A stretch of DNA of 64,000 bases from Chaetomium olivaceum (lineage: Eukaryota > Ascomycota > Sordariomycetes > Sordariales > Chaetomiaceae): contig JAYWVB010000004.1 of the NCBI GenBank assembly GCA_039881045.1, positions 1,054,001-1,118,000 on the forward strand, read 5' to 3'. The notes beneath the pieces are model-generated. The model had not been told where the DNA came from, searched no databases, and was given only the letters and a program-made list of their open reading frames with translations. The position numbers were made by a program, and so were the translations under genes. This document shows, piece after piece, positions 1 to 11,185 of this stretch (positions within the stretch are counted from its first letter, which is position 1; each line of letters starts with the position of its first letter).

Positions 1-546
1 GGTTGACCGCATAGCCAGCGCCAGCGTGTCCCTGTCGATTCGGCGCCTGGCCAATTGCAGCTCGTCGTTACTGCTTCTGTAGTCGCGGAACGTTTGGGCG
101 TGGGATTCCGGGGCGGCGGCCGTGCTCCAGCGGCGGTTGGGCAGGTCCTGGGTGCCGAACAGGTATGCCATCGTTGACGGCAGGGTGGACGTGGGCTGGG
201 CGGGCGGACCGTCTGAGTCGCTGTCCGTCGCAACTGGGCTCGCGGGAGGAGTATCGTCCAGCCAGAACTTCGAGTATCTGGCCAACACCTCCTGAAACTC
301 CGGGCAATTTACGTTGTTGTGTGCCGGGTCCCCGAAGATGAGGTCGTGGATGAGTATGCACATTCCCTCAACAAAGACGTACAGATAGCCGACCGTAAGA
401 ACCAGAAAGGCCCCCGTGCTGGAGATCGAGGCGTAGAAAAAGATCATGGGAAGGATGATCGCGGACATGAAGAACCACCCAATGATCTGCATGCTCGCGA
501 TGGCAATACGGCCCATGGTTGTGTCTTCGAAGTGCTGGCTCGCCAT
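1..546 (-). CDS. Small multi-pass membrane protein, 3' end cut by window edge
   Basis: The frame opens at an ATG at 546 and stays open to the left edge, giving 181 or so visible residues with no stop. The N-terminus begins MASQHFEDTTMGRIAIAS, and a second Met at residue 11 could also be the start. Two strongly hydrophobic segments follow, at about residues 14-37 and 40-66, separated by a short polar turn. This predicts an integral membrane protein with a long hydrophilic C-terminal part. That part is rich in Ser, Pro and Asp around residues 90-115 and carries Arg-rich, charged sequence after residue 150. I do not recognise the family. The open frame and hydrophobic pattern are direct observations; membrane location is inference. 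An intron near the left edge cannot be excluded. Confidence 0.55.
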   Translation of the reverse strand, partial: MASQHFEDTTMGRIAIASMQIIGWFFMSAIILPMIFFYASISSTGAFLVLTVGYLYVFVEGMCILIHDLIFGDPAHNNVNCPEFQEVLARYSKFWLDDTPPASPVATDSDSDGPPAQPTSTLPSTMAYLFGTQDLPNRRWSTAAAPESHAQTFRDYRSSNDELQLARRRIDRDTLALAMRST

Positions 547-1011
547 GTTTGCGATCGAACGAAGGTTGGGTAAAAATGGAGGGTTGACTAAAAGTGAAGG
601 GTTGTATGAAAGTGGAAGTTTCGGTAGGAGGAAAAGTGAAAAGAATGGGAAAAACAGGCGACCACCATGGGAATATATAGATGACAACCAAAAGGACCGT
701 GAGCCGGTGGCGCAACACCGTCATGTGGTTGTCGACGCCCGAGCGGCTTCACCAAACCTAAAATAGCCTATTCCATGTTCCATATGTAATAAATCCGCCT
801 GGTGACTCGACTTTAGGATTGCGCGGGGACTGCAGTCCTGCTAGAGGTGATGACCACGAGGCCAACCATGAGTCCGACCAAGATGCCCAGCGTCATCGAA
901 GCGTGAATAAGCCATATCCATTCCACGGACAATCCAGTTCCCAGGCATCTCCCCCCAGTCTTAAACCTAACTCCAAAACGCCGCCCATGAGTCGCTCCCA
1001 ACCTTAACCGC
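547..1011. other. Intergenic spacer between two minus-strand genes
   Basis: This holds the 3' flank of SPC24 and the promoter side of the membrane-protein gene at the left edge. A minus-strand frame ending near 813 encodes one hydrophobic stretch of about 20 residues, but its only ATG lies inside the SPC24 coding region, so I do not call it a gene. Nothing else is recognisable. Confidence 0.5.
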
Positions 1012-1739
1012 TTACAAACTCTGCCAGAAATAGTTGGCATAGAAAAACCTCGAAAACTTCCTGTCGATATTCACCACGTGCACATCCCCCTTCCGATCAT
1101 TCCGCACCACCACCCGGTTGAACTCTCCATCCTTGCTATCCCTCTCAATCTCAATCCCCAAACTCCGATATACCTTCAACCGCAACAACAGCTCGTCCTC
1201 CAACGCCCCCCCACTCCCAGCACCACCACCACCACCACTCCCCCCTTCCCCAACACCCACACCACCGCCATCCACCCCCTGCAGTTCCAGCTCCTGCAAC
1301 CGTGCCTGCAGATCCGCTAGCTGCGCCTGCAGGCGCTCCGTCTCCATCTCCAGGTCGGACGCCGCCTTGGCCACGCGGAACTTCTGGGTGTCCAGGCGCG
1401 CAATCTCGGACGCGTGCTGCGTGGACGAGTGCGAGGCCGTGAGCTCGGCGTGCTGCGACGACAGCTTGCCCAGCGTGCGGCCCAGCAGCCGCAGCGCCGC
1501 CTCGGCCTCGCGCACCCGCAGGTCGCGCGCCTGTTGTAAGGTGGAGAGGGACTCGGAGACGCGCGACACGGCGGTTTTGTCGGGCGCGATGTTGAAGTTG
1601 GAGATGGTGTGTCGGATGAGCTGTACTCCCCCGACGGTTGGGGGGTGTGGTTAGTGGGTGGTTGTTGTTGTTTTTTTGGATCGAGGGGTTCAGGGGGTGG
1701 GGGGGGGCATACGGTGGAGGGGTCTTCTTCGAGCAGCAT
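1012..1739 (-). CDS. spc24: Kinetochore protein Spc24 (Ndc80 complex)
   Basis: Two exons, 1713-1739 and 1012-1620, give 211 residues, the usual fungal Spc24 length. Exon 1 encodes only MLLEEDPST; exon 2 resumes in phase with LIRHTISNFNIAPDKTAVSR, which matches the remembered Spc24 N-terminus. The intron has a GTATGC donor and an ACAG acceptor. Residues 25-110 are a heptad-rich coiled coil that in the family pairs with Spc25. A Gly-rich linker of about 20 residues follows, then the compact C-terminal globular domain ending in VDIDRKFS-like and ANYFWQSL sequence. Spc24-Spc25 anchors the Ndc80 complex to the inner kinetochore. The Gly-rich linker looks longer than usual for the family. The gene is divergent from fis1. 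Confidence 0.93.
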
Positions 1740-2256
1740 TTTGGCGGTTGTTCGTTGGGTTACCTTATCTGGGTTTCGTGTTGCCTGATGAATTAAGAAG
1801 AGATTGGTTCGGAAAAGCGTTCGGTGTCGATGTGAAATGATCGTCTTGGTCGTGGTCTGGATTTCCGATCTTGAATGGCAGAGCCGCGATAGGGATGTTG
1901 TTTTGGAAGAGCTTGGCGCCAAGACCATCTCCCAGACGACAGGGCTGACCGATGTGCGAATGTGGGGAGCGAGGGGAGCTCTGGACCTTATCTTATCGCC
2001 TTGGTGGGTGGTGGCCAGCTTTCGTCATCGGTGGGCGGGCCACAGGCTTGCCGGAAACCGCCTTAGGTTTGGAAACGGCCCGAGCTTCAGCAAAGCAAAG
2101 AACCTAAAAACTACGCAGTCTGAATCACCTATTTCCCTCTCAACAGTGTCACATTTGGGTTTTCTGCAACCGCTGCGCTTTGGGAAGTCGCAGGTGGTGT
2201 CATTCACAGTTTTTCAATCACATTATATCAGCACGGACCGTCCAAGGCCCTCCACC
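1740..2256. promoter_or_regulatory. Divergent promoter region, spc24 / fis1
   Basis: About 517 bp separate the two start codons and must hold both promoters and 5' leaders. I see no clear TATA box and no other recognisable element. Assignment as a promoter rests only on gene orientation. Confidence 0.5.
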
Positions 2257-2901
2257 ATGGCACAACTTCCTTGTGAGTGCTCGCACGACCAATCTCCTCA
2301 ATCTCAGAAAGGCTTACCCAATATGCTTCCAGATGCGATCGACGCCGAGACGTGAGCAAATTTCTATCCGAGCTTGGGCTAGTATTAGGGCCTTGATATT
2401 GACACGGGAATACAGCCCTCTCAACCCCGCCGAGCTAGCCGTACTTCGCGCGCAGTACGAGCGGGAAGGGGACATGGTCGGCCTCCAGACAAAGTTCAAC
2501 TACGCATGGGTAAAGCTTAATCTCCCGCGCGTTTTGATACACACAACTTATCACAGCTCGAAATTTAGGGACTCGTCAAATCTAGCACCCGTCAAGAGCA
2601 GCAGCTCGGCGTGATGCTGCTTGCCGAGATCTTCCGGGTATCCACCGAACGACGCCGCGAGTGCCTTTACTACCTCGGGCTAGGCAACTACAAGCTCGGC
2701 AACTACGGCGACGCACGAAAGTACAACGACATCCTATTGTCCAAAGAGCCCGGGAATCTCCAAGCGCTGAACCTGCAATCGCTGATCGACGAGAAGGTGG
2801 CGAAGGAAGGGCTCATGGGTGTGGCCATCGTTAGCGGCGTGGCAGTCGTAGCTGGCATCGTCGGCGGCGTGCTGCTCCGGAATTTAGGGCGGAAGAGGTG
2901 A
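2257..2901 (+). CDS. fis1: Mitochondrial fission protein Fis1
   Basis: Four exons, 2257-2272, 2333-2351, 2416-2509 and 2569-2901, give 153 residues, the family length. The protein begins MAQLPYAIDAETPLNPAEL and continues through the TPR-like helical bundle with FNYAWGLVKS, RRRECLYYLGLGNYKLGNY and the YNDILL helix. The last 25 residues are a hydrophobic tail anchor (GVAIVSGVAVVAGIVGGVLL) followed by RNLGRKR, the short basic tail that directs Fis1 to the mitochondrial outer membrane. Fis1 recruits adaptors for the dynamin Dnm1 in mitochondrial and peroxisomal fission. Two of the exons are under 20 bp. They are supported by GTGAGT/GTGAGC donors and continuous frame. An alternative acceptor before 2569 would bring a stop, which fixes the last splice site. 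Confidence 0.95.
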
Positions 2902-4470
2902 AAGCCTGGCTTTACTGAATGAGCGGGTTGTGTAGCATATTTCGGTGTATTGGGCGGGTATTGTATTTATACGGGAAGACGGCGGCATCATGACCTTTAT
3001 CGAGGGGGCGGGCTTGTATTTCCTTAGCAGGCGACAGCATGACCACGACACCACTATGCAAACATAATAACGATTAGGGCGCGCATCCGTTGGGCACCGT
3101 ACACTGAATTTTATGACACATCCGGCTTCCGAGTTTGCCCGGCGCTCTATTTGAGACCGGGAGCCTCAAGGACGACCTGGAACTCAAAGACAGAAATAAC
3201 TGGATCGGCCGTCTGCGCCGGTAAATCGGGGCTGACTTCTTTCCCCGATAGTCTGCCGCAGATGAGGGGTGAGGGAAAGTTGGGCGTTCTCGGCACGAGC
3301 TGCAGGTACATACATGTATACATCGTACATATACGTTTTCCAAGTCAGCCCCGCCATGAAGTTGGGTCTTGTTCACCGTGCACAAAGTCTGTGGGTGTCT
3401 CCTGAGGCCGCAAGTGTGACAAGGTCAACCTGGCGTACATTTAGGTTTTTGTTGAACCGTCGGATCTCTCCTCCTCCCCCGTTACCTCGCAGCCTGTTTC
3501 ATCACACTCGTCCCTTCTATCACGTAGTGAAGGAGAAACGGGTACTTTTTGGTGCTCCAACCCGGCCAATCGCGGGATGGTTTGATCGGGGAGTCCCTGC
3601 ACGAGGTGGGCTCGGGAACGCAGTGGCTGACTTTCTGTGGAGATGACCACCCCGGCCCAACCAGGGCGGGTATGAGCTCATGAGACTGCAGAGGTGCCGT
3701 CAGAGATTCCATCGATTTCTTGCCTCATCTTTTCCCTTCCGTCACCAACTCCCTCGGAATAGGTACTTGTGCATTGTGGTAATTCGTGCAGGTGTTGGAT
3801 CCGACGACTTGCATTCGAGCGACTGGCTATCGTACCTTACTTATCAAGTACGTACTTATTAACATGTACGAATACACCTATACAAGCGGTGCTGGCAACT
3901 TAAGGTTTCCCCATATCTTGAGCAGTTCTGTGACGCAGTTCCCCGCGGGTGGGGAGTCCACTTATTGTACCAACAATTTATAGGCACCTCCTCCCAGGGT
4001 CTCTCGGCGAAGCCCATTTAACCCACTCTTAAGATTCCATGTCGGGTCGCGCTCTTTCCGTCGACGACACCAAACCTTCATCACCTTTTGCAACCACAAT
4101 AAAACATAACAATTCGACTTCGGGGTGACGAAGAGTGAACAAAGGTTCGATCGCATAAACCATCCAGCTGACTCAAGAAAAACTCAAAACGCCCGCCATT
4201 GCTCACGCTTTCTTTCAACGACGAGTTACCAGGGTGGGGCAAACGCCCAGCTTATTACAGTACATCAGGTCTCGCCTCCAGCCACACCTATCTCCGTACA
4301 TCTCGACCCCTTCGCAGCAGTCGCTCTTCAAATAGAGGAAAAGCGACGCGGCCGAGTTCTGATTACCGCCCAAAACACTGGCGTTCGAAGGCCGACTCGC
4401 TCTCGCCGCCCTAGCTGGCGCCCTCGCTGCTTACCAGCGAGCTAACCAGTATCAACCCGAACCACCCGGC
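2902..4470. other. Intergenic region without recognisable gene
   Basis: About 1.57 kb between fis1 and the RING-finger gene. Open frames here are short, overlap on both strands and carry no recognisable domain. The only structured sequence is a TACATA-type palindromic tract near 3306-3336 and a smaller GTACGTAC palindrome near 3850. The right part should contain the promoter and leader of the downstream gene. Confidence 0.6.
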
Positions 4471-6180
4471 ATGGCGTCCTCTGCTCGGGTTTCCCGCCCC
4501 TCCGAAGGCGAAAATCGCGAGGTGCTATACTGCCACGCATGCCAAAACGAAGGCTATCGGCTCGACGAGTCTTTGACGTGTCCCCGATGCCAGAGCTCGT
4601 TCACCGAGATTGTAAGTGGCCGCTTGCCCCGCGGTTCTCGTCGCCGCCCATCCCCGCTAACTTGTCGAACAAGATTGAAAACCACAACCTGACGGACAGC
4701 CTACATGAGAGAACGTTATTCCATTATCCACCCATCACCTATGCCCCCTTTGGAATAGTAAACGAAAACGGCAATTATGCACATCAGGGGAACGAACGGC
4801 TTGCACGGTCTAATCCCCCCCAGCCGGAAATGCCCGAGCCGCAACCGATCGTCGACAGCGAAGCCGTCCTTCGGCGTTTTACAGATATGTTAATGATCGA
4901 CTTCGGGGTCGGAAGAGCCGTGGCCGGGAGCCCCGGATCGGGCGGCCTATTCCCAGCAGGAGGAGAGAATGCTTTTCGGCCGATGAACAGGGTGCAACAG
5001 ACTACTGTGCGGACGGGTCCGTTTGGCGGGCGCACGAGCGTCACCGTCACAAGCAGAACCATAGGTCGAGGCGATCCGGATCTGTCGCGGCTCAACACGT
5101 ACGTCATCCCTAGAGAGCCCACCCTCATCTCGGCGGGCGGCGGATACGCGCGATTACCATTATCAACAACCGTGCAGCTGACGCTAATGAGCCGCTTAGA
5201 TTCTTCGACCACCTCTTTAGCGACCCCGGGAGCGAGGAGAGCCCACCCCGCCCTTTGATGAGCGGACTCCAGCAGCTCATGAACATAATGTACAACCCTG
5301 CCGCAGCCGCACATGGCGACGCAGTGTTTACGGATGAGGCACTGGACCGCATCGTCACTCGGATCATGGAGTCATCGCCCATGCCTAATGCCGCCCCTCC
5401 GGCAACGCAGGCGGCCATAGAAAAACTGGAGAAGAAAAGGCTGGACGACGAGATGCTCGGCGGCGAGGGCAAGGCCGAGTGCACCATCTGCATCGATGAG
5501 ATCAAGAAGGGCGACGAGGTGTTGGTACTCCCATGCAAACACTGGTACCACGGCCAATGCGTCACCCTTTGGCTGAAGGAGCACAACACCTGCCCCATCT
5601 GCCGGATGCCCATCGAGAACCCGTCGGGTTCTCCAGACCCAAGGCCCTTTCCCGCCTCGACCCGCCCCACCCCCGAGAGAACTGGGGACCCCGACCCCGA
5701 CCGGTGGCGCGGCGTCCGCGAGGCCATGGCCCGACAAGACTCCATCATCCGCAGCTTGGCGACCGGAGTTAGAGTGGAACAGCCCTCGTCGTCGAGCCCT
5801 CAGCCGCGGAGTTCCCAGCCACCCCGGATGTCTGGCCACTGCCGTCGGAGTCGGCCGAAATGGCCCGGGTGAGCTCGAGGAGCTCGTCGTCCTCGAGGGA
5901 GACGGACGCCAATGGGGTGGGTGATGGCGCTGGGTATGACACGAGGGGCCGTGCGCCCCCGGTTAGGATGACCAGTACCATGGCGCAGGGTGTGGCATCT
6001 TGGGGCGGTGGACGGCAGCTGACGGGATCTGAACGGCGGTCGCGATCTCAACAGCGGTCGCAATCGCCACCGCAACCACAGACTCGGCGACAGTCTCAAC
6101 ACCAGACCCAGCCCCAGAGCAGTTCCGGGAATGGGCCGTTTGGGTGGCTTAGGGATCACTTTGGGCGCAGGAGCTCTTGA
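4471..6180 (+). CDS. RING-H2 E3 ubiquitin ligase with N-terminal zinc ribbon (RNF115/126-like)
   Basis: Four exons, 4471-4611, 4674-5098, 5200-5868 and 5967-6180, give 482 residues. Cys21, Cys24, Cys37 and Cys40 form a C-x2-C/C-x2-C zinc ribbon as in RNF115/RNF126, where it binds ubiquitin or substrate adaptors. The RING-H2 finger starts near residue 283 with CTICIDEIKKGDEV and continues through PCKHWYHGQC and CPICRMP, so all eight zinc ligands are present. Family role: E2 recruitment and ubiquitin transfer in the cytosol. Intron 2 (GTACGT donor) rejoins LSRLNT to FFDHLFSD. Intron 3 (GTGAGC donor at 5869) removes an early stop and joins to the Ser/Gln-rich tail ending GPFGWLRDHFGRRSS, which resembles homologues. 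Substrate is unknown. Intron 1 uses an AAG acceptor and is the least certain junction. Confidence 0.85.
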
Positions 6181-6252
6181 TTGGTATCTTGCGGGATGGT
6201 CGTGGTAATAGAGGAGATTGGCTTTTGGGCTTGGTATCTTGCGAGATGGTCG
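6181..6252. repeat. Direct repeat, 22 bp, two copies
   Basis: The sequence ttggtatcttgcg[g/a]gatggtcg occurs at 6181-6202 and again at 6231-6252, differing at one base, just after the stop codon of the RING-finger gene. It is a local tandem duplication with a 50-bp period in the 3' flank. No function is evident. Confidence 0.75.
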
Positions 6253-7215
6253 AGGGAGAGGCTTCTGGACTGGAACCACTGAGTTGAACTCTTCAAGGAC
6301 CCCGAGAAGGTCTCTGGACCTAGCTCTAACCTGGATGGATTGGTAGAGGACCGAATGGGACCGCGGGGCTGGGACCTTCGAGTGGAGTCTCCGCCGTCCG
6401 TTGACGAGTTATGGGGTTGACGATGGAACACGAATATCATGTGAAACTCGCGCAATTTTTATGGGAGCGACCCGCTACACTGCCTTTATCTGGCGGTTGG
6501 CTTGAAGCATACAGGGAAGGTAATACCGGGGTGTTGGCGGTTGGATCGGATGTTATGTAGCTATTTATCGTCAGTACGGATGTCGCTTATGGTCAGTGCA
6601 ACTAGACGGCAGATTCTTCTATTATTCTTGTCGGTGTCTACATAATCCGTGGTCAAGTGAGAGACCATAACTGTTGAACGTGTCCTTTGCCCGTTCGGAC
6701 GGCCTCCAACCTAACCCCCCGGCTCAGATGGCCGGGATTGGCTTACACAGCAAGAAACTCCGGCTTAGCAGATTAACAAAGTTTTTAAGTTTCGAGGGCT
6801 TGGTGTTTATCAAACCATCAATCAACCTGACAGGCCAAGCAAACTATCGTCATGCTTTTACATTCAACCATGTAACATCGTGACGAACAAGCCCATGACC
6901 CCCTTTGGGCGGGGGACTTTGGGGGAAGGGACTCGTCAGCTCCGCGACACCCCACATCCGCTGATTGGCCAGGCTCCCGTTCTCGCCTTGCTGTCCTGTC
7001 CGAATCGGGCAGGATTGCGCAGCGCTGTGCGTGGTGACTGGATGTTTGACCTGGGCGAGGAAGCGAGGGGAGGAGGGGCAGTTTGGGATGTCTTGTGTGG
7101 GATGTGCTTGTGTGCGCCAATGGTTAAGCTTTGTGAGTGGTAATGTGTTCATTCCGTGCCGCCGTGGTTGCGGTTCAATCCGAAGGCTTGGGGGGTTGAA
7201 GGGGTACGTATGTAT

Positions 7216-7227
7216 GTATGTACATAC
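7216..7227. repeat. Perfect 12-bp palindrome GTATGTACATAC, copy 1
   Basis: A perfect inverted repeat embedded in a longer tacgtatgtatgtatgtacatac tract at 7205-7227. The same 12-mer recurs at 20275 and 47417, always in intergenic DNA. It could be a protein-binding palindrome or a self-complementary microsatellite. Confidence 0.7.
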
Positions 7228-7504
7228 CTCTTCCTTCTCTTCACTCTTCCACCTCCGTTTTTTTCGTCAAGATCCTATCGTCTGGTTTCGGTTTCTTTAG
7301 AATACCGAACTGGAAAGTCCGTACGGTAACTACTCCCGAATTGAGACCAGATGAGTGTGGAGAGCGTATGTTTACCTCGCGTCATCGCCTCGACTCACGT
7401 ACCTACCCACCCACTCGCCGCGTGGCCGTCTACAGTGCGCCAGTCACCTCGGTAGTTTGTCGTTTTGCTACACAGCTGCCTGGTAGACAGCGAGCGAGTC
7501 AGTC

Positions 7505-8641
7505 ATGCGCTCCTCCTTTACCGCCACCGGGCTGCTCCTGTTGTTAAACGTGCCCGCGTTCACGAATGGCCTGCCGCATCCACCCGTAACAGGTATGATA
7601 CCTATCCGACACCGGACTCCGCTTGGCCAGGCAGCTAACATCGCAGCAGCTCCGGGCGCCGGCACTTCAACAACCTCCGGCCTAAGCTCACCTCCCCCCT
7701 CCCCCACCACCGTGGCAGACACGAGGACAGCCAACGACCAGTATGCACCCATGATCAGCCAGGACAACGACGCCTCAGGCGGCTCAGAGGAGGAGTCCAG
7801 CTCCGACCTCGAGCTCCAGCTCGCCGAGCTGAAGGTCCTCCGCGCGCAGCTCGCCAGCCTCGCCAAGGAGGTCGACGCCCGCGCGCTCCGGCTGGCTACC
7901 GGCGTGAGGTCGGCGGGCGCTTCTGCGCTCGTAGACTGCGATGGACCGGCATGTGTCGTCCGCGCCGTGCGCCGCAAGGCCGGGTACGCCGTCGAGGCAT
8001 TCCGGGCGGCGGGCCGTGATGGTGCCGACCAAGACCTCCCGGGGCAGCACCGCCGCCACCGCCGGGATACAACCGATAGCGATGCCGACTTGGAACACCA
8101 AAGCGGTGTTGTAGAGGGCTTTGATCTTCTCATGCACAGGCTCTTACTCTCCATCGTTGCCGTGTTCACCATGCAACACGGCGCCATCGGCGTCGGCCTG
8201 ATACTACTCTGCTTTGCAGTCCTCTGGTGCGGATCTTTATGTCGCGATGCCCTTAGTAAGGCTACGTGCGGCGGTGGGTGGTGGCGGTGGCGAGCGCGAG
8301 AAGGGAGGATTAGGTTGGGGAGTGAAGAGGTAGTCGATGGGAGTTTGGCGGAGAAGGAGGAGGAATACTTAGATGAGAAGCGAGCAGGGCCCGGTGAGGA
8401 GGAGGGGTACAGGAACGAGAAGGCGGTTTTTAACGAGGAGCGATACCGGGATGAATATACGCCGTGGGTGGATGAGGATGTCGAGGTTGTCGAGGATAGT
8501 GAGGAATACGGAGCGGACGACGAGCGACTCGCTCTTGGAGACGAGCTTGCATCCTTCAGGTCGGCGGTGGAGCTAGTCGAGAGTATGGTTGCCGCAGCGG
8601 ATGAAAGGCACCGAGGCCGGACAAGTCATCGCTCGGCCTGA
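7505..8641 (+). CDS. Secreted or single-pass membrane protein of unknown function
   Basis: The frame reads 378 residues from ATG 7505 to TGA. The N-terminus (MRSSFTATGLLLLLNVPAFTNG) looks like a cleavable signal peptide. A charged helical segment at residues 95-130 may be a coiled coil. One hydrophobic segment near residues 210-245 contains QHGAIGVGLILLCFAVLWCGSL and predicts one membrane span. The last 110 residues are very acidic and Glu/Tyr-rich. I do not recognise the family. A probable in-frame intron lies at 7593-7646 (GTATGA donor, GCTAAC branch, CGCAG acceptor; 54 nt, alternative end at 7649). Removing it leaves 360 residues and does not change the frame. Signal peptide and membrane segment are read from composition; localisation is inference. 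Confidence 0.6.
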   Translation: MRSSFTATGLLLLLNVPAFTNGLPHPPVTGMIPIRHRTPLGQAANIAAAPGAGTSTTSGLSSPPPSPTTVADTRTANDQYAPMISQDNDASGGSEEESSSDLELQLAELKVLRAQLASLAKEVDARALRLATGVRSAGASALVDCDGPACVVRAVRRKAGYAVEAFRAAGRDGADQDLPGQHRRHRRDTTDSDADLEHQSGVVEGFDLLMHRLLLSIVAVFTMQHGAIGVGLILLCFAVLWCGSLCRDALSKATCGGGWWRWRAREGRIRLGSEEVVDGSLAEKEEEYLDEKRAGPGEEEGYRNEKAVFNEERYRDEYTPWVDEDVEVVEDSEEYGADDERLALGDELASFRSAVELVESMVAAADERHRGRTSHRSA

Positions 8642-9476
8642 AACGGAATTTTAATATTTAATAAGCGCAAGGCTGTCCACATACCTACCGAGGTATATGC
8701 ACCTCACCTTCAAACACACAGAAGGGACTATTCAGACGTGGCGCTTGGTGATGATATCTGCCCTTAGGTTGTCCTGGAGTGCCTGGCTCCTTGCGGCGTG
8801 GCTCTAAAAAGAACCGGGAGCCGGCAGCTCGTCTTCTTTGTCTCGTTCCTGAAAAGAATGAGTTCTTCGGCAAACAATAGGACCAACAAGCGGGTAATAC
8901 AGGCAAAAGATAACGCACAACTCATCGCAGCCCGCCCCCAATCGCAGGGCGTCGCTCGAAAAGAAGACGAAGAGGACGAACATGCGTTGTGCCGTGATTG
9001 GTTGCGAAGGGCATGAAACACCCAAATTGGCACCCAAACCCCGCTATCAGCTTGTTCCAGGCCCTACCAGCGGTACCTGGGTCCGTCATCTAGCGGGTGG
9101 AGCCTCCTGAACCAATCCCTTTGACAGCTCTTTCTCAGTGGGCCTGCAGCACCGATTCCGTCTCGTTCGTCTCCGCCGATCCATTGGCTTGGTTCCCCAT
9201 CCCCGACCCAAGCACGACAACGGGCTTTGGCTCTGCCAAAACTCCGCAATTTTCGTTGGAAGCTAATTAAACCCGCCAGCGCCTCTTTGCTTCTAGTTAT
9301 CGCAGGGACCGACTTTTGCCTGCACCATTCGACTTTTGCCCCGAACCCCCGCCAGCGAAAACGAGCGGCCGAGAAACGAGCAACGAAACAAGAAGACGTT
9401 CGTTCTGGTTTAACGAAAACCTGCCGCCTGCCGTCTACACACACCCCCACCACCCACCGATCGACTTGTTGACATC
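8642..9476. other. Intergenic region, promoter and leader of the Ran-binding protein gene
   Basis: About 835 bp. Overlapping short frames on both strands look like chance. A pyrimidine/adenine-rich stretch directly before 9477 is typical of a fungal 5' leader. No defined element is recognised. Confidence 0.5.
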
Positions 9477-11185
9477 ATGGCCGACGACCCGCACAACACA
9501 AGCGACATTTCGGATCATGCCGAGCCCGCCGCTGCTGTAAAGGAGGACGCCGAGACCACCGCCGCACGGCGTGAGCTCAAGCAGACCACGATTTCGGAGA
9601 AGCGGGGGCGCGATGCTGTGCAGCTCTCGCAGGATGACAAGAGTGCCTCGGAGGACGAAGCGCCCAAATCCAAGTCCCGGCGGCTTACACCGCCCATCAG
9701 CCTGAGCGCGTCGAGCGACGATATCTTGAAAGCGCAGATTTCCTCACCTAAGAAGAAGCGGGCTCACGACGAGGTCGACGAGAATAAAGATGTTGCCGAG
9801 GCCCCGCTGGGAGGAACGCCCGACAAGGCTGCCAGTCCAACGACGGTCCAAAACAGGACGAACCGGTCCGAGCCCGAGAAGAAGCGGCCACGGGATCGCC
9901 AAGCGAGTGCATCCGCTGTGAAGGGCGGGAAGGAAGAAGTGGTAAGCACCCCGCTCAGCCCCAACGGCGAGCCTCGGTGGTAACACAAACCAGGAACCTC
10001 TCTCTGCCAGCGCATCACCGAGATCGAGCATGGAACAATCAGAAGCACGAGACTCGCCCGCCGCGTCCGAGACCACACGGCCCAAGCAAACATCAACTTC
10101 AGCGTTTGCCAGTTCCGGCTTTGCAAAACTCGCAGCCTCGTCAACCTCGCCGTTCGGCAGCTTTGGTGGCTCAGGAAAGCCCAGCTTGTTCGGTTCATCG
10201 TCGGCGTCCTCCTCCTTGGGCAGTGTTCTTGGCGGCTCTAAGCCGGCCGCGCCTTCAGCACCACCCAAACTCGGCTTCGGCGGAGCCGCCGCGTCGTCTC
10301 CATTTGCCGGGCTAAACGGGCAGAGCACCGCCGGGTCGGTGTTCAAGTCGAGCCCCTTTGCGAGCACCTTTGGCGGCAGCGCTCTGTCAGGGCCGCGCAT
10401 AAACTTTGGCAAACCCGGCGAAGTCCTTAAGAGCGACAAGCCGGCCAAGCCGTTTGGCGCGCCCGAGAGCGACGCCGAGGACAAGTCGGAGGAGGAGAGC
10501 AACGAAGACGAGGACACTAAAGGTGATGCCTCGTCCGACGATGAGGACAAGGAGGAGGAGGGGGGTAGGGAAGCGTCCAAGGGAGCTGAGGATAAGAAGA
10601 AGCCCAAGTTGCAGAAGAGTAAGCGCATTCACCCTTCTGTCGTGTCTCCCGCTTTCACTAACTTTTCTAGTTGTGGTCGACGACGGCGAGAGCCAAGAAG
10701 TGACCCTCTTTTCCGTGCGGGCTAAGATGTACCTCATGGAGAAGGACGTCGGGTGGAAGGAGCGTGGCGGGGGTATGCTCAAAATTAACGTGCCCAAGTC
10801 GACGGTCGACCTGGACGACAACGGGGTACCCGACCCGACCTCCTTCGACGCATCGGTTCTGGCGGACGAAGACGACGACCAGCTGAAACACGTCCGCCTC
10901 ATCATGCGGCAGGACCACACCCTGCGTGTCATTTTGAATACCGTACTCTTGCCGGCCATGACCTTCCACGTTACCAACCGGCTCAAGACGTCGACTGTGG
11001 GGTTTACAGCATTCGAAGGGGGCGTGGGGCGCCCGGTGCAAATGAAGGTGCGCAGAAACACCCAAGGTCTCATGCTGATACAGAGACAAGAATCATTTGC
11101 TAACGATTTATAGTTGAGCGAGGTCAACGCCACAGCATTCTCACAAATTGTGAAGATGTTGAAGAAACGGCTTGCCGATGTTTAG
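9477..11185 (+). CDS. yrb2: Ran-binding protein, Yrb2/RanBP3-like
   Basis: Four exons, 9477-9941, 9994-10618, 10671-11047 and 11114-11185, give 512 residues. The N-terminal 180 residues are hydrophilic, Lys/Glu-rich and disordered. Residues 180-290 are Ser/Gly/Phe-rich with FG-type sequence (SPFGSFGG, SSPFAS, FGGSAL), as in nuclear-pore-interacting Ran cofactors. An acidic patch precedes a Ran-binding domain at about residues 365-510 containing GESQEVTLFSVRAKMYL, GWKERGGGMLKINV, MRQDHTLRVILNTVL and MTFHVTNRLKTSTVGF. In yeast Yrb2 assists Crm1-dependent nuclear protein export. The third intron uses a weak GTGCGC donor but a good GCTAAC branch and TATAG acceptor. Retaining it would stop translation before the last helix of the domain. 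Nup2-like proteins also carry this domain; the overall order fits Yrb2 best. Confidence 0.87.

Larger units (their letters stand above)
6181..7504. other. Intergenic region with a short direct repeat
   Basis: About 1.3 kb without a supported gene. It contains a 22-bp direct repeat (see the separate entry) and a GTATGTACATAC palindrome at 7216-7227 about 290 bp before the next start codon. The rest shows nothing I recognise. Confidence 0.55.

Noticed and set aside
813..1040. 75-codon minus frame with one hydrophobic segment
   Set aside because: Its start overlaps the end of spc24 and no other ATG precedes the hydrophobic part sensibly. Too little to call a gene.
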